Assembly: GCF_000745345.1 (NCBI RefSeq)
Contig: NZ_JQNR01000005.1
Span: 4,650,001-4,714,000, forward strand
Direction of reading: 5' to 3'
Length of the DNA: 64,000 bases
Source of the DNA: Actinacidiphila yeochonensis CN732
Lineage (GTDB): Bacteria > Actinomycetota > Actinomycetes > Streptomycetales > Streptomycetaceae
Positions 37,031-44,602 of this stretch are shown here, piece by piece. How positions within the stretch are numbered: position 1 is the first letter of the stretch; each line of letters begins with the position of its first letter. The translations under genes and the position numbers were made by a program. The notes beneath the pieces are model-generated. The model was not told the DNA's origin. It made no database searches and was given only the letters and a program-made list of their open reading frames with translations.

Positions 37031-37477
37031 TCACGGGACCACGGTGACCGGCCACTTGCCGGCCTTCACCAGTCGTACGGCCACCGAGCCGATGATGCGG
37101 TGGCCGGCCCGCTCGGAGGCGCCCACCACCACCGCGTCCGCCGTCAACTGGTCCGCCGCCAGGGCGAGGCCGCTGTAGGGGTCGCCCCGGAAGGTGTGGA
37201 ACTCCCAGCGGACCCGGAAGGCGCCCTCCGTCCGCCGCACCGCCTGGCGGATCTCGGCCAGCAACTGCTGGGCCACCCCGGAGTCGGCGTCGGGGAACGT
37301 CGCCCCGAGCGCGGCGCCGGCGAGATAGGGCTGGACGTAGACGAGGGCGAGCAGGGCGTTCTGCCGCCGGGCCAGCCCGCCCGCGTACGCCGCCGCCCGC
37401 CAGGAGGAGCCGGAGCCGTCGAGCCCCGCGACGATCACCTTCGGTCCGTCGGTGCCGCGTTCGAACCGCGTCGGCAT
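37031..37477 (-). CDS. Universal stress protein (UspA family)
   Basis: This 148-aa single-domain Usp has KVIVAGLDGSGSSWRAAAYAGGLARRQNALLALVYV at the N-terminus. The C-terminus reads ADAVVVGASERAGHRIIGSVAVRLVKAGKWPVTVVP, an ATP-loop-like G-x2-G-x9-G(S/T) variant (ASERAGHRIIGSVAV). GGAGG lies 8 nt before ATG 37477; a GTG at 37492 is an alternative. The family binds ATP and appears under starvation or hypoxia. Confidence 0.85.
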   Translation of the reverse strand: MPTRFERGTDGPKVIVAGLDGSGSSWRAAAYAGGLARRQNALLALVYVQPYLAGAALGATFPDADSGVAQQLLAEIRQAVRRTEGAFRVRWEFHTFRGDPYSGLALAADQLTADAVVVGASERAGHRIIGSVAVRLVKAGKWPVTVVP

Positions 37478-37705
37478 CCCCTGCTCCTCCACCTGGTCAG
37501 GCTATCGGTCGCGAGCCGGGCGGGTTCACCCCTGTGCGCCCGGCGGTCTCACTCGAACGGCCGTATTGCCACGACATCGGCGCATTTGAGGGGCACGCTG
37601 ATGGGGAGGAGTGAAGCAGGCGGACACCAGCCGGACATCGGGCCCCGCAGTCGGGCCGCGCCCGCGCACGCCGTCCCGCCCACGCCGTTACCGGGGAGGT
37701 CTGCC

Positions 37706-38320
37706 ATGCCGAGCGTGACCACGAACGTGTTCGTCCGCCGCGCGCCCGCCGAGGTCTTCGACTTCCTCGCCGACGCCCGGAACCTCGCGCTCTGGAGCTC
37801 CGGCGTCACCTCGGTCGAGTCCACGCACGTCACCCCCGGCGCCGAGGCGGTCTACCGCTACCGCTATCCCGGCCGCCGCCGGGCCCACCGCCTGGAGTGC
37901 GCCGCGTACGAGCCCGGCCGTCGCATAGCCTTCCGTGGCCAGCGGATGTGGAGCCCGCTGGGCACGCAGATCCCCCTGTACGCGTTCGATCTGCTGCCGC
38001 ACGCCGACGGCACCCTGGTGCGGCTCTCGGTCACGAGCTCTCTGACGGCCGCGCTCATCCTGCTGGGCCCGCTGGTCGCGATGGCGTGGCGGCGCGACCT
38101 GCCCGCGGACGGGCTGAAGTTCCGCGAGCTGCTGGGCGAGCCGCTCGCCCCCGCGGCGACCGCCCCCGCCGGCCCGGTCTCCGCCTCCGGCGGCCCGGCG
38201 GCCCCGGCTCCCGTGGTGACCACCGCCGCCGCGGCGACCCCGGCCGCGACACCCGCGGTGCCCGGTGCGAGCGCCATGCGGACCTCGGCGGCGACGCAGG
38301 GATTCGACTACGCTCATTGA
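37706..38320 (+). CDS. SRPBCC-family (START-like) protein
   Basis: The protein is 204 aa. The first 145 residues form the SRPBCC fold: VFVRRAPAEVFDFLADARNLALWSSGVTSVE, RLECAAYEPGRRIAFRG and DGTLVRLSVT. These proteins bind hydrophobic ligands in a cavity. A hydrophobic stretch (AALILLGPLVAMAW) and a 60-residue Ala/Pro/Thr tail follow. The ATG follows GGGGAGGTCTGCC. It is convergent with the MAB_1171c gene. Confidence 0.8.
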   Translation: MPSVTTNVFVRRAPAEVFDFLADARNLALWSSGVTSVESTHVTPGAEAVYRYRYPGRRRAHRLECAAYEPGRRIAFRGQRMWSPLGTQIPLYAFDLLPHADGTLVRLSVTSSLTAALILLGPLVAMAWRRDLPADGLKFRELLGEPLAPAATAPAGPVSASGGPAAPAPVVTTAAAATPAATPAVPGASAMRTSAATQGFDYAH

Positions 38321-38422
38321 GCGTTGAACCACGTTGAACCACTAATAGGCGGGGCGCGCGACCCCCGCCACCTCGCGACCGCCCCGGCCAGGCCACCATC
38401 CCGGCCGGGGCTTCCTCGTTCC

Positions 38423-38556
38423 CGCACGGGACCCGCCGCACGGGACCCGCCGGACGGGTTCCCGCACGGGACCCCGCCGGAAGGGACTCGCGGGGCGGCC
38501 GCCGCCACCGGGAACCCGCTGGGCTGAACCTTCGTGGCCTTCGTGGCCTTCGTGCC
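38423..38556. repeat. Short direct repeats in the convergent gap
   Basis: Three copies of a CGCACGGGACC(C)CGC element (from 38423, 38437 and 38463) and three 9-bp copies of CTTCGTG(G/C)C (38530-38556) lie between the SRPBCC and MAB_1171c genes. The uncorrected membrane-protein frame runs through them, giving a TKATKATK-type stretch that is unlikely to be real coding. Confidence 0.6.
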
Positions 38557-38609
38557 GGAACCGCGCCCAGCGGCGGTGGTGCGGGCCCCGTCCGCGGGGC
38601 GAGGGGCGT

Positions 38610-39867
38610 TCAAGCGGGTGCGGCGCTCCCGTCCGCGACGGCCTCGCGCGCCCCCCTGTCCGGTCCTGCGCCGTCTGCGGGCCGCGACCCGTCGCCGGCG
38701 GTCCCCGTGAACGCCTCCGCCACCAGCAGCAGCCAGGCCAGGTCCGCGTCGATCGAACCGGAGCGCGGCTGCCCCGGCCGCGGTGCCGGAACGGAGGGGC
38801 GCGCCGGGCGGGGACGGCGCCCGCGTGCCGCGCGGCCAGCCCGCCGCCAGCGCGGCCGCCTCGCGCGCCGCCGCCTCCCGCGCGGTCGGGACGTGGTCCG
38901 TCCCCGCCGCCCCGGGAACCGCGGCCTCGGCCTCCGGCGGGTAGTACGGCAGCAGGCGCAGCCGCCCGTCGTGGATCTCGATCACCCGCCGGTACAGCGC
39001 GAACTCCGCCTGCCGCAGACCCGGTCGGCCCGCGCGGCGCGGCTGGGGCAGGGCGATGGCCGGGTGCGCCAGGTACAGCGCCGACCACAGCGGCTCCAGC
39101 CTGCGGTGGGCGCGCCGCGCCCGAAGGACCCGCAGCGGAACGGCCAGCACCCGCCCCCACACGGCCGCCGTGGCACCGCCCACCGCCAGCGCCGCGCACG
39201 CCAGCGCCAGCACCGCCGACTGGGCGTCCTCCGCGGAGTCCTGCCGGCCGCTGCGCACCACCATGAGCGCGTCGCTGAGCAGCCACAGCGTCCACAGCAC
39301 GCCCACCGCGCCGCCGGCGGCCATCAGCTTCAGGCCGACCCGCAGCCCGCTCGCCTCGATCCGCCGGGCGTGCCGGGCCATCAGCGTCACGAACAGCAGC
39401 AGGCAGCGCACCGCGTACAGGAGGAGGAGCAGGTCGTAGACGGCCAGCAGCCAGCGCCCGGAGCCCGCCGCCTCGGCGGCGCCGCCGAGGCACCGCGGCC
39501 GGGCCGACGCGAACAGCGCCGCCTCCAGCACCATCGCGGCCAGCGCCTGCGGGCCCAGCCGCCGCGTCAGGGGCCCCGGCTCGTCCAGCGCCCGGGCGAA
39601 GAACGCCAGCGCGGTCAGCCCCGCCATCTTCAGCTCGGCACCCAGCAGCACCGCGGCCGCCGCCAGGCCGCCGCCCGGGCCCGGATGGCGCTCCAGCACG
39701 CCGAGGCTGCTGGGCGCCAGGACGAGCAGCGAGGCGCTGACGGACAGCGCGAAGACGCACACGTGGCGCAGCGCCGGGTCGTGCGCGCCCCGGCGGTCCG
39801 GCAGCGCCAGGTAGCCGGCGAACCCGATCAGCAGCGCCGCCGCGAGGTAGGTGGCCGCGTCAGTCAC
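38610..39867 (-). CDS. MAB_1171c-family membrane protein, with an apparent frameshift
   Basis: The first 250 residues contain six or seven transmembrane segments (AALLIGFAGYLALP, VCVFALSVSASLLVLAP, LLAVYDLLLLLYAVRCLLLFVTLMARHARRI, LACAALAVGGATAAVWG) and then the cytosolic RLEPLWSALYLAHPAIAL block typical of the family. The tail IDADLAWLLLVAEAFTG ending at 38610 lies in another frame, suggesting one extra base near 38780-38830. GTG 39867 overlaps the ImmA/IrrE stop. The family regularly follows XRE and ImmA/IrrE genes; its transport role is unproven. Confidence 0.78.
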
Positions 39868-40414
39868 GGGCCCCGCCCGTGCGGGCGGACCGTGCGCGCC
39901 GCGCGCCGAACACCGACCCCAGCCGCTGTTGCTGACCTCCCGTCAGGAGGGGTGAGCGGGCCTCCCGCTCCGCGCGGGCGCAGATCAGCGAGGCCAGCAG
40001 CTCCGCCTCGCGCTCCTGCGGCTCGGAGTAGACGGTCCGCCCGAGCACCTGCCGCACCAGGGCGTCGGGCAGGTGCGGCAGCAGCTGCCGGGTCCCGGCG
40101 GCAGGGTCGGGCGCCTGGTCGTGACCGCACACCAGGTGCGCCGCCTCGTGGATCAGGATGTGCCGCTGGTGCAGCTCCGTGGTGCCGGTGGAGTACAGGA
40201 TGCAGTCCGCATCACCGGTGACGACCAGCAGCCCGCACGGCAGGTCGGGGCGCGCGTCGACGGGGATCACCTCGATGCGCCGGCCCCGCCGCACGGAGAG
40301 CCGCTCGACCAGTTCCAGCGCGTCGAACGGCTGCCGCAGCGGCGTGTCCCCGACCGCCCGCCGGTACAGGCCCCACAGCCGCTTGCGAACCGCTCTCTCC
40401 CGCACGTCCACCAT
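39860..40414 (-). CDS. ImmA/IrrE-family metallopeptidase
   Basis: This 184-aa protein has the zinc motif HILIHEAAHLVCGH (HExxH) and a downstream EREAELLASLI that supplies the third ligand. Members cleave XRE-type repressors in response to DNA damage or other cues, as in Bacillus ImmA and Deinococcus IrrE. It lies between an XRE gene and a membrane protein gene on one strand, so the XRE protein is its natural candidate substrate. ATG 40414 is chosen; 40471 is an alternative. Confidence 0.85.
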   Translation of the reverse strand: MVDVRERAVRKRLWGLYRRAVGDTPLRQPFDALELVERLSVRRGRRIEVIPVDARPDLPCGLLVVTGDADCILYSTGTTELHQRHILIHEAAHLVCGHDQAPDPAAGTRQLLPHLPDALVRQVLGRTVYSEPQEREAELLASLICARAEREARSPLLTGGQQQRLGSVFGARRARSARTGGARD

Positions 40415-40524
40415 CCCGCTGCCTCGCGGCGGCCGGCTCGGCCGCCAGGTGCTGACATACCGACGGAACACCCGGGGGAGCGCCCCGTCCGTGCGGGCCG
40501 CGCCACCGGCGGGGGAGCGTTCCC

Positions 40525-41013
40525 TCAGGAGGAGCCCCGCTCCGCCTCGCGCCGGGCGATGAGGTCGATCATGTCGCTGATCGTGCCCATGCCCTCCGGT
40601 GAGAGGTTGACCGCGCGCAGCGCCACGCTGCGCACCCCGGCGTCCCGTAGCGCGCCCAGCAGTTCGAGTTCCGCGGCGATCCGCGCGCCCTGCTCGTCGT
40701 CGAAGAAGTACGCCACCGGGATCTGGAAGAACCGTGCCAGCGCCTCAAGGTGACGCTTGGTCGGGTTGTCCCGGCGGCCGGTGCGCAACTGCCACAGGTA
40801 GGTGGCCGAGAAGCTCTCCCCGGTGGCCTCGCGGCAGGCCCGGGCCACCTCCTCGTGGGTGAACGCCTCGCGGTCGGGGCGGCGTACCACCCGGAAGAGG
40901 GCGTCGATCTTCTCCGCGAGCGTCGACGGGGTGCCTCCCCCTGCCGGAACCGAGGAGCTGCCCGCCGGAACCGCGCGGTTCTCCTCCGGCATCGGACCAC
41001 CACCATCCGCCAT
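40525..41013 (-). CDS. XRE-family helix-turn-helix regulator
   Basis: This 162-aa protein has an HTH at about residues 35-100: LAEKIDALFRVVRRPDREAFTHEEVARACREATGESFSATYLWQLRTGRRDNPTKRHLEALARFFQIPVAYFF. The C-terminal 55 residues (ELELLGALRDAGVRSVALRAVNLSPEGMGTISDMIDLI) are a conserved tail in regulators paired with ImmA/IrrE. The ATG follows GGGAGGCCAGGAC. It begins the XRE/ImmA/MAB_1171c set and is divergent from an L,D-transpeptidase gene. Confidence 0.87.
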   Translation of the reverse strand: MADGGGPMPEENRAVPAGSSSVPAGGGTPSTLAEKIDALFRVVRRPDREAFTHEEVARACREATGESFSATYLWQLRTGRRDNPTKRHLEALARFFQIPVAYFFDDEQGARIAAELELLGALRDAGVRSVALRAVNLSPEGMGTISDMIDLIARREAERGSS

Positions 41014-41200
41014 GTCCTGGCCTCCCACCCGACCGGGTGCCCATCCTAACCGCGACCGGGCGCCGTCGCGTGGTCGCACCGTGTCGCCGTCGCGCCGCGC
41101 GACGCGCGGGGCGGAAACGCCCTGAACGGGAGGGCGTGTGGTAGGTCTCAGGCCAGTGCGCGGCCCGCGCCGCGGTCCGACGTCCACGCCAGGAGGAGCC

Positions 41201-41971
41201 GTGTCCCAGCCGACCCGCCGTGCCCGCGCCGGGGCCTTCGCGACCGTGCTGGCGCTGTCCGCGGTGGCCGCCGCCGCGGTGCCCGCGGCCGGTACGGTCC
41301 CGGGCCGGACGCCGCCGAGGACCGGAGCCGCCCGCGGCGGCCCGGTGCCGCTGCCGCCGCTCCTGCGGGACGACGGCGGCGGCACCCAGCTCGTCACCGC
41401 CACCGCGGCCACCACCTCCGCCACCACCGGAACCCTGACCTGGTACCAGCGCACCGGCGGCGTCTGGAGGCAGGTGGGAAGCGCCCCCGTCCGGTTCGGC
41501 GCGCACGGCCTGGCCGAGGGCGGCACCCGCGTCCAGGGCACCGGGACCACGCCGACCGGGCTGTACGGGCTGCCGTTCGCGTTCGGCGGCTCCGCCGCGC
41601 CGGCCGGAACCACGCTCGCCTACCGCCGGGTCACCCCGACCGCCTGGTGGTGCGAGGACAGCGCCTCCGCCGCCTACAACCGCTGGACCGACCCGCTGCC
41701 CACGGACTGCCGAGGCGGCGAGTCCGAGCACCTGGCCGACTACCCCGTCCAGTACGCGCGGGCCGTCGTCATCGGCTTCAACTACGCCAAGCCGGTCAAG
41801 GACCGCGGCGCCGGCATCTTCCTGCACGTCAACGGCGCCGGAGCCACGGCGGGTTGCGTCTCCGTCCCGGCCGGCGCCCTGGCCCGCGTGCTGGCCTGGC
41901 TCGACCCGGCCCGCAAGCCGCACATCGCGATCGGCACCACCGGCGGCGCCACCGCCGTCACCGGATACTGA
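41201..41971 (+). CDS. Secreted L,D-transpeptidase (YkuD family)
   Basis: This 256-aa protein has a signal peptide (RRARAGAFATVLALSAVAAAAVPAAG). The catalytic region is FLHVNGAGATAGCVSVPAG, with the His and the nucleophilic Cys in the T-x-GCVS pattern of YkuD-type enzymes. It may make 3-3 cross-links in peptidoglycan or trim peptides. The GTG follows AGGAGGAGCC. It is divergent from the XRE regulator, which could control it. Confidence 0.85.
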   Translation: MSQPTRRARAGAFATVLALSAVAAAAVPAAGTVPGRTPPRTGAARGGPVPLPPLLRDDGGGTQLVTATAATTSATTGTLTWYQRTGGVWRQVGSAPVRFGAHGLAEGGTRVQGTGTTPTGLYGLPFAFGGSAAPAGTTLAYRRVTPTAWWCEDSASAAYNRWTDPLPTDCRGGESEHLADYPVQYARAVVIGFNYAKPVKDRGAGIFLHVNGAGATAGCVSVPAGALARVLAWLDPARKPHIAIGTTGGATAVTGY

Positions 41972-42104
41972 CGGCAGGCGCGGAGGCCGACGACGGACGG
42001 CCCGCCGTTACCGTCGGCCGGGGGCCGGCCGGCGCGCGCAGACGCCCGCCCGGCGGTCGGCCGTGCGTCGAAGGAACCTGTGCCAGGGCGGTTCTGACGG
42101 TGCG

Positions 42105-42617
42105 TCAGTCCGTTTCGGCCGGCAGGGCGTACAGCTCCGGAAGGTTCACCACGACCGCCTCCTGCGTGCTGCGGGCGATGACCACCACGGCCTCCTCGCC
42201 GGGGTCGGGGTTCTCCTCCCGGTGCGGCACGAAGGGCGGGACGAAGACGTAGTCGCCGGGGCCGGTGCGCAGCCGCACCTCCCGCGGCCCCGCTCCGGAG
42301 TCGTCGAGGAAGACGAACTCCGGGTGGCCGCTGACCACGTAGATGGCCGTCTCCGAGGCGCCGTGGTGGTGGTCGGACGAGGACGTCGCGGGTGCCACGT
42401 GGGTCTGGCCCATCCACAGCTTCTCGGAGCCCACCGCCCTTCCGCTGACCGCCGCGAACCTGCGCATGCCGCCGGTCTGCGCGGTGTCGCCGTCCAGGGC
42501 GTCCGCGCGGATGTGGTGCAGCCGGGTGTGCGGGGCGGCGGGCGACGGGGTGTCGTGGAGGTGGGGGTGGAATCCCTCGCCGGGGACGTCGCCGGAGGGT
42601 GTCGCGGACTCGCTCAT
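42105..42617 (-). CDS. Cupin-domain protein
   Basis: The protein is 170 aa. The cupin core has the metal motif SDHHHGASETAIYVVSGHPEFVF (HxHx3-6E type) and GDYVFVPPFVPHREENP (GxxxxxPxxxxH). Such small cupins may be dioxygenases, isomerases or binding proteins. It is divergent from the Rrf2 regulator and has its own good promoter, so it is a likely Rrf2 target. Confidence 0.83.
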   Translation of the reverse strand: MSESATPSGDVPGEGFHPHLHDTPSPAAPHTRLHHIRADALDGDTAQTGGMRRFAAVSGRAVGSEKLWMGQTHVAPATSSSDHHHGASETAIYVVSGHPEFVFLDDSGAGPREVRLRTGPGDYVFVPPFVPHREENPDPGEEAVVVIARSTQEAVVVNLPELYALPAETD

Positions 42618-42625
42618 GGCGCGGA

Positions 42626-42694
42626 CGCTAGGCCGCGCCCGAAAAGGATGTCAAGAGGTGTCCAATGCCGTTCATCTGCGGCAACGTTGCCGCA
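42626..42694. promoter_or_regulatory. Cupin promoter and 18-bp palindrome between the cupin and Rrf2 genes
   Basis: On the minus strand TTGACA (about 42650-42655), an 18-bp spacer and TAGCGT form a good promoter for the cupin gene. Upstream of it, TGCGGCAACGTTGCCGCA at 42677-42694 is a perfect 18-bp palindrome, 57 bp before the Rrf2 start. It is the best operator candidate for the Rrf2 protein. Confidence 0.65.
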
Positions 42695-42750
42695 ACATCC
42701 GCTCCAGCGGACCGGTTCCGGCGGTCGCGGCATCGTGCATGATGGAGGGC

Positions 42751-43185
42751 ATGCATATCTCCGCGAAGGCGGACTACGCCATCCGGGCGCTGCTCGAACT
42801 GGCCTGCGAACCGGCCCGCCCGCTGACCTGCGAGGCCATCGCCTCCGCGCAGGAGATCCCGTTCCGGTTCCTGAAGTCCGTGGTGGGCGAACTGCGCAGG
42901 GCCGGCCTGGTGCGCAGCCAGCGCGGCTGCGAGGGCGGCTACTGGATCGGCCGGGAGGCCGACGGGATCACCCTGCTGGACGTCGTGCGGGCCGTGGACG
43001 GTGAGGTGATCACCCTGCGCGGCGAGCCGCCGGGCGGCCTGGACTACCCCGGCCCCGCGCAGCGGCTGCCCGGCGTGTGGCGGCAGGTGGAGGAGGACGC
43101 CGTGGCGCTGCTCGCCGGGCGGACCCTCGCCTCGCTGCTCCCCGCCGAGTACCTCCGGCGCCCGGCCGGCACCGATGCCGCATGA
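42751..43185 (+). CDS. Rrf2-family regulator lacking Fe-S cysteines
   Basis: The protein is 144 aa. The HTH region HISAKADYAIRALLELACEPARPLTCEAIASAQEIPFRFLKSVVGELRRAGLVRSQRGCEGGYWIGR is typical of Rrf2. IscR, NsrR and RsrR use three cysteines at about 90-110 for a cluster; here that stretch (EVITLRGEPPGGLDYPGPAQRLPG) has none. This resembles CymR, the cysteine-metabolism repressor. ATG 42751 follows GGAGGGC. The stop overlaps the DsbA-family start (ATGA). The context of downstream sulfur genes suggests a CymR-like role. Confidence 0.87.
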   Translation: MHISAKADYAIRALLELACEPARPLTCEAIASAQEIPFRFLKSVVGELRRAGLVRSQRGCEGGYWIGREADGITLLDVVRAVDGEVITLRGEPPGGLDYPGPAQRLPGVWRQVEEDAVALLAGRTLASLLPAEYLRRPAGTDAA

Positions 43186-44120
43186 CCGTGCCCGGCGCAC
43201 CGCACCGGCTCCCCGGGGACCCAGCGGCCGCCGGGCCGCTGGAGGTGGTGGAGTTCACCGACCCGTTGTGCCCGTGGGCCTGGGGGTCCGAGCCGGCCTT
43301 CCGCCTGCTGCGGGCGGCGCTGGCCGGACGGGCCCGCTTCCGCCGCGTGTACGGCATGCTCTTCGACGACGGCGACGATCCGGCGCCCGACCCCGCGGCC
43401 GAGACCGCCTGGTACGCCCGCCACGTCGCGGAGATCAGTGCCACCACCGGCGCTCCGTACGCCGCCCGGCTGCGCCGGGTGGCGGCCAGCTCCTGGCCCG
43501 CCGCGCGGGTCGCCAAGGCGGCCGAACTCCAGGGCCCCGCCGTGGCGACGCGGGTGCTGCGCCGGCTGCGCGAGACCGTCTTCGTCACCGGCGACCCGGC
43601 GGACACCCCCGAGCTGGCGCTGGCCGCCGTGTGCGGCGTGCCCGGCCTGGACCACGGGCGGCTCGCGGCTGACGCGGCGTCACCGGAGGTCCTGGAGCGG
43701 CTGCGGGCCGACCACGCGGAGGCGCGCGGACCGGTCCCCGAGGTGCTGTCGGTGGACAGCGACTCCCCGCACCCCGGCGCGGCCCGCGAGACCCCTGACG
43801 GCGCGCTGCGCTACGCGCTGCCGACCCTGCTGCTGCGCACCCCCGCCGGCCGCGCCGTGGTGCCGGGCTGGCGGCCCTTCGCGGCCTACGCGGAGGCCGT
43901 CGACCGCCTGTGCCCCGGCGCGCTGCGCCCGCCCGCCCCGCGGCCGGCGGCCGAGGCGCTGGAGGTGCACCGCAGTCTCACCGAGCCGGAGCGGCGGGTG
44001 CTGGCGACCGGCGCCTGGCCGCCGCCGGGCGCGGTCGAGGTGGCGACGGGGAACGGTCCGCTGTGGCTCCACCCGCAAGAGGCGGCGGCCCGCCCCGACG
44101 CCGGGGCCCGCCTCGGCTGA
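43182..44120 (+). CDS. DsbA/FrnE-family thioredoxin-fold protein
   Basis: The protein is 312 aa. The active-site region reads VVEFTDPLCPWAWGSEPAFRLL, placing CPWA where DsbA has CPHC; only the first cysteine remains. This CxxA/CPWS arrangement is common in cytoplasmic FrnE-like and glutathione-transferase kappa-like members. An insert and C-terminal helical part follow the fold. It has no signal peptide, so it is cytoplasmic. It is translationally coupled to the Rrf2 gene and may act in thiol or redox handling. Confidence 0.8.
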   Translation: MTVPGAPHRLPGDPAAAGPLEVVEFTDPLCPWAWGSEPAFRLLRAALAGRARFRRVYGMLFDDGDDPAPDPAAETAWYARHVAEISATTGAPYAARLRRVAASSWPAARVAKAAELQGPAVATRVLRRLRETVFVTGDPADTPELALAAVCGVPGLDHGRLAADAASPEVLERLRADHAEARGPVPEVLSVDSDSPHPGAARETPDGALRYALPTLLLRTPAGRAVVPGWRPFAAYAEAVDRLCPGALRPPAPRPAAEALEVHRSLTEPERRVLATGAWPPPGAVEVATGNGPLWLHPQEAAARPDAGARLG

Positions 44121-44160
44121 GGGCTCGTAACCTGCGGCAATGTATGTCCCGCCGAATGAG

Positions 44161-44207
44161 ACACCAATTGGTGTCTATTGACAGCGGCTTGGCGGCTCCC
44201 GCACGAT
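44161..44207 (+). promoter_or_regulatory. Palindrome and promoter of the sulfur-type ABC operon
   Basis: GACACCAATTGGTGTC is a perfect 16-bp palindrome beginning around 44160 and abutting TTGACA at 44178-44183. A weak -10 (CACGAT, 44202-44207) follows at 18 bp. A protein bound to the palindrome would contact RNA polymerase next to the -35 box, so it could be an activator or repressor site. It is not the same sequence as the palindrome upstream of the Rrf2 gene. Confidence 0.6.
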
Positions 44208-44214
44208 GGCGGAC

Positions 44215-44289
44215 ATGCTCACGACGCACCCCGCAGTGGTGCGCCGCTATGTGGACCTGCGGCGCACCTGTAGCGCCCTCTGTCGCTGA
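44215..44289 (+). CDS. Cys-containing leader peptide upstream of the ABC operon
   Basis: A 24-aa frame starts at ATG 44215 (ATG 44206 in frame would add three residues). It contains VVRRYVDLRR and ends TCSALCR, with two Cys codons in its last six positions. Streptomycetes have many such putative leader peptides (xxRRxxDLxRxxSALC pattern, from memory) before sulfur uptake and assimilation genes. Ribosome stalling at Cys codons when Cys-tRNA is scarce would change folding of the RNA downstream. Confidence 0.75.
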   Translation: MLTTHPAVVRRYVDLRRTCSALCR

Positions 44290-44356
44290 CGGTCCGCCGC
44301 GGCTGCCGCTGCCGCAGCCACCCGGCCGCCGCCCGGCGCTCCGCCGCCTCCCGGCC

Positions 44357-44383
44357 CACCGGTGCCGCGGCGCGGCACCGGTG
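44357..44383 (+). terminator. Strong hairpin 67 nt after the leader peptide, possible attenuator
   Basis: CACCGGTGCCGC (44357-44368) pairs perfectly with 44372-44383 around a 3-nt loop. It lies between the leader peptide and the first structural gene at 44603. The rest of this 313-bp leader (44290-44602) holds G/C-rich sequence with further pairing potential and no gene. An attenuator or anti-antiterminator role is inferred from position. Confidence 0.5.
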
Positions 44384-44602
44384 CTGAACCCCTGAGCCAC
44401 GCGCCCGCTCCGCGCGCCCCGCCCCGCCCACGGAAGAACGCCCGCGCACGGGCGCCGCACGGGCGGCCCACCCCCCGCTGTCCCCTCGTTCCGCACGCCG
44501 CCGTGCCCCGCGCCGTCGGCCGTCCCGCGGACGCCGAGCCGTGCCCGCCACCCGCCGCGCCGCGCACCGACGCGTGCCGAGCCCCCATCACGGAGAGGCC
44601 CC

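Noticed and set aside
38314..38609. Extension of the MAB_1171c frame to 38314
   Set aside because: It runs through short repeats giving TKATKATK and overlaps the convergent SRPBCC stop; the conserved tail is in another frame ending at 38610.
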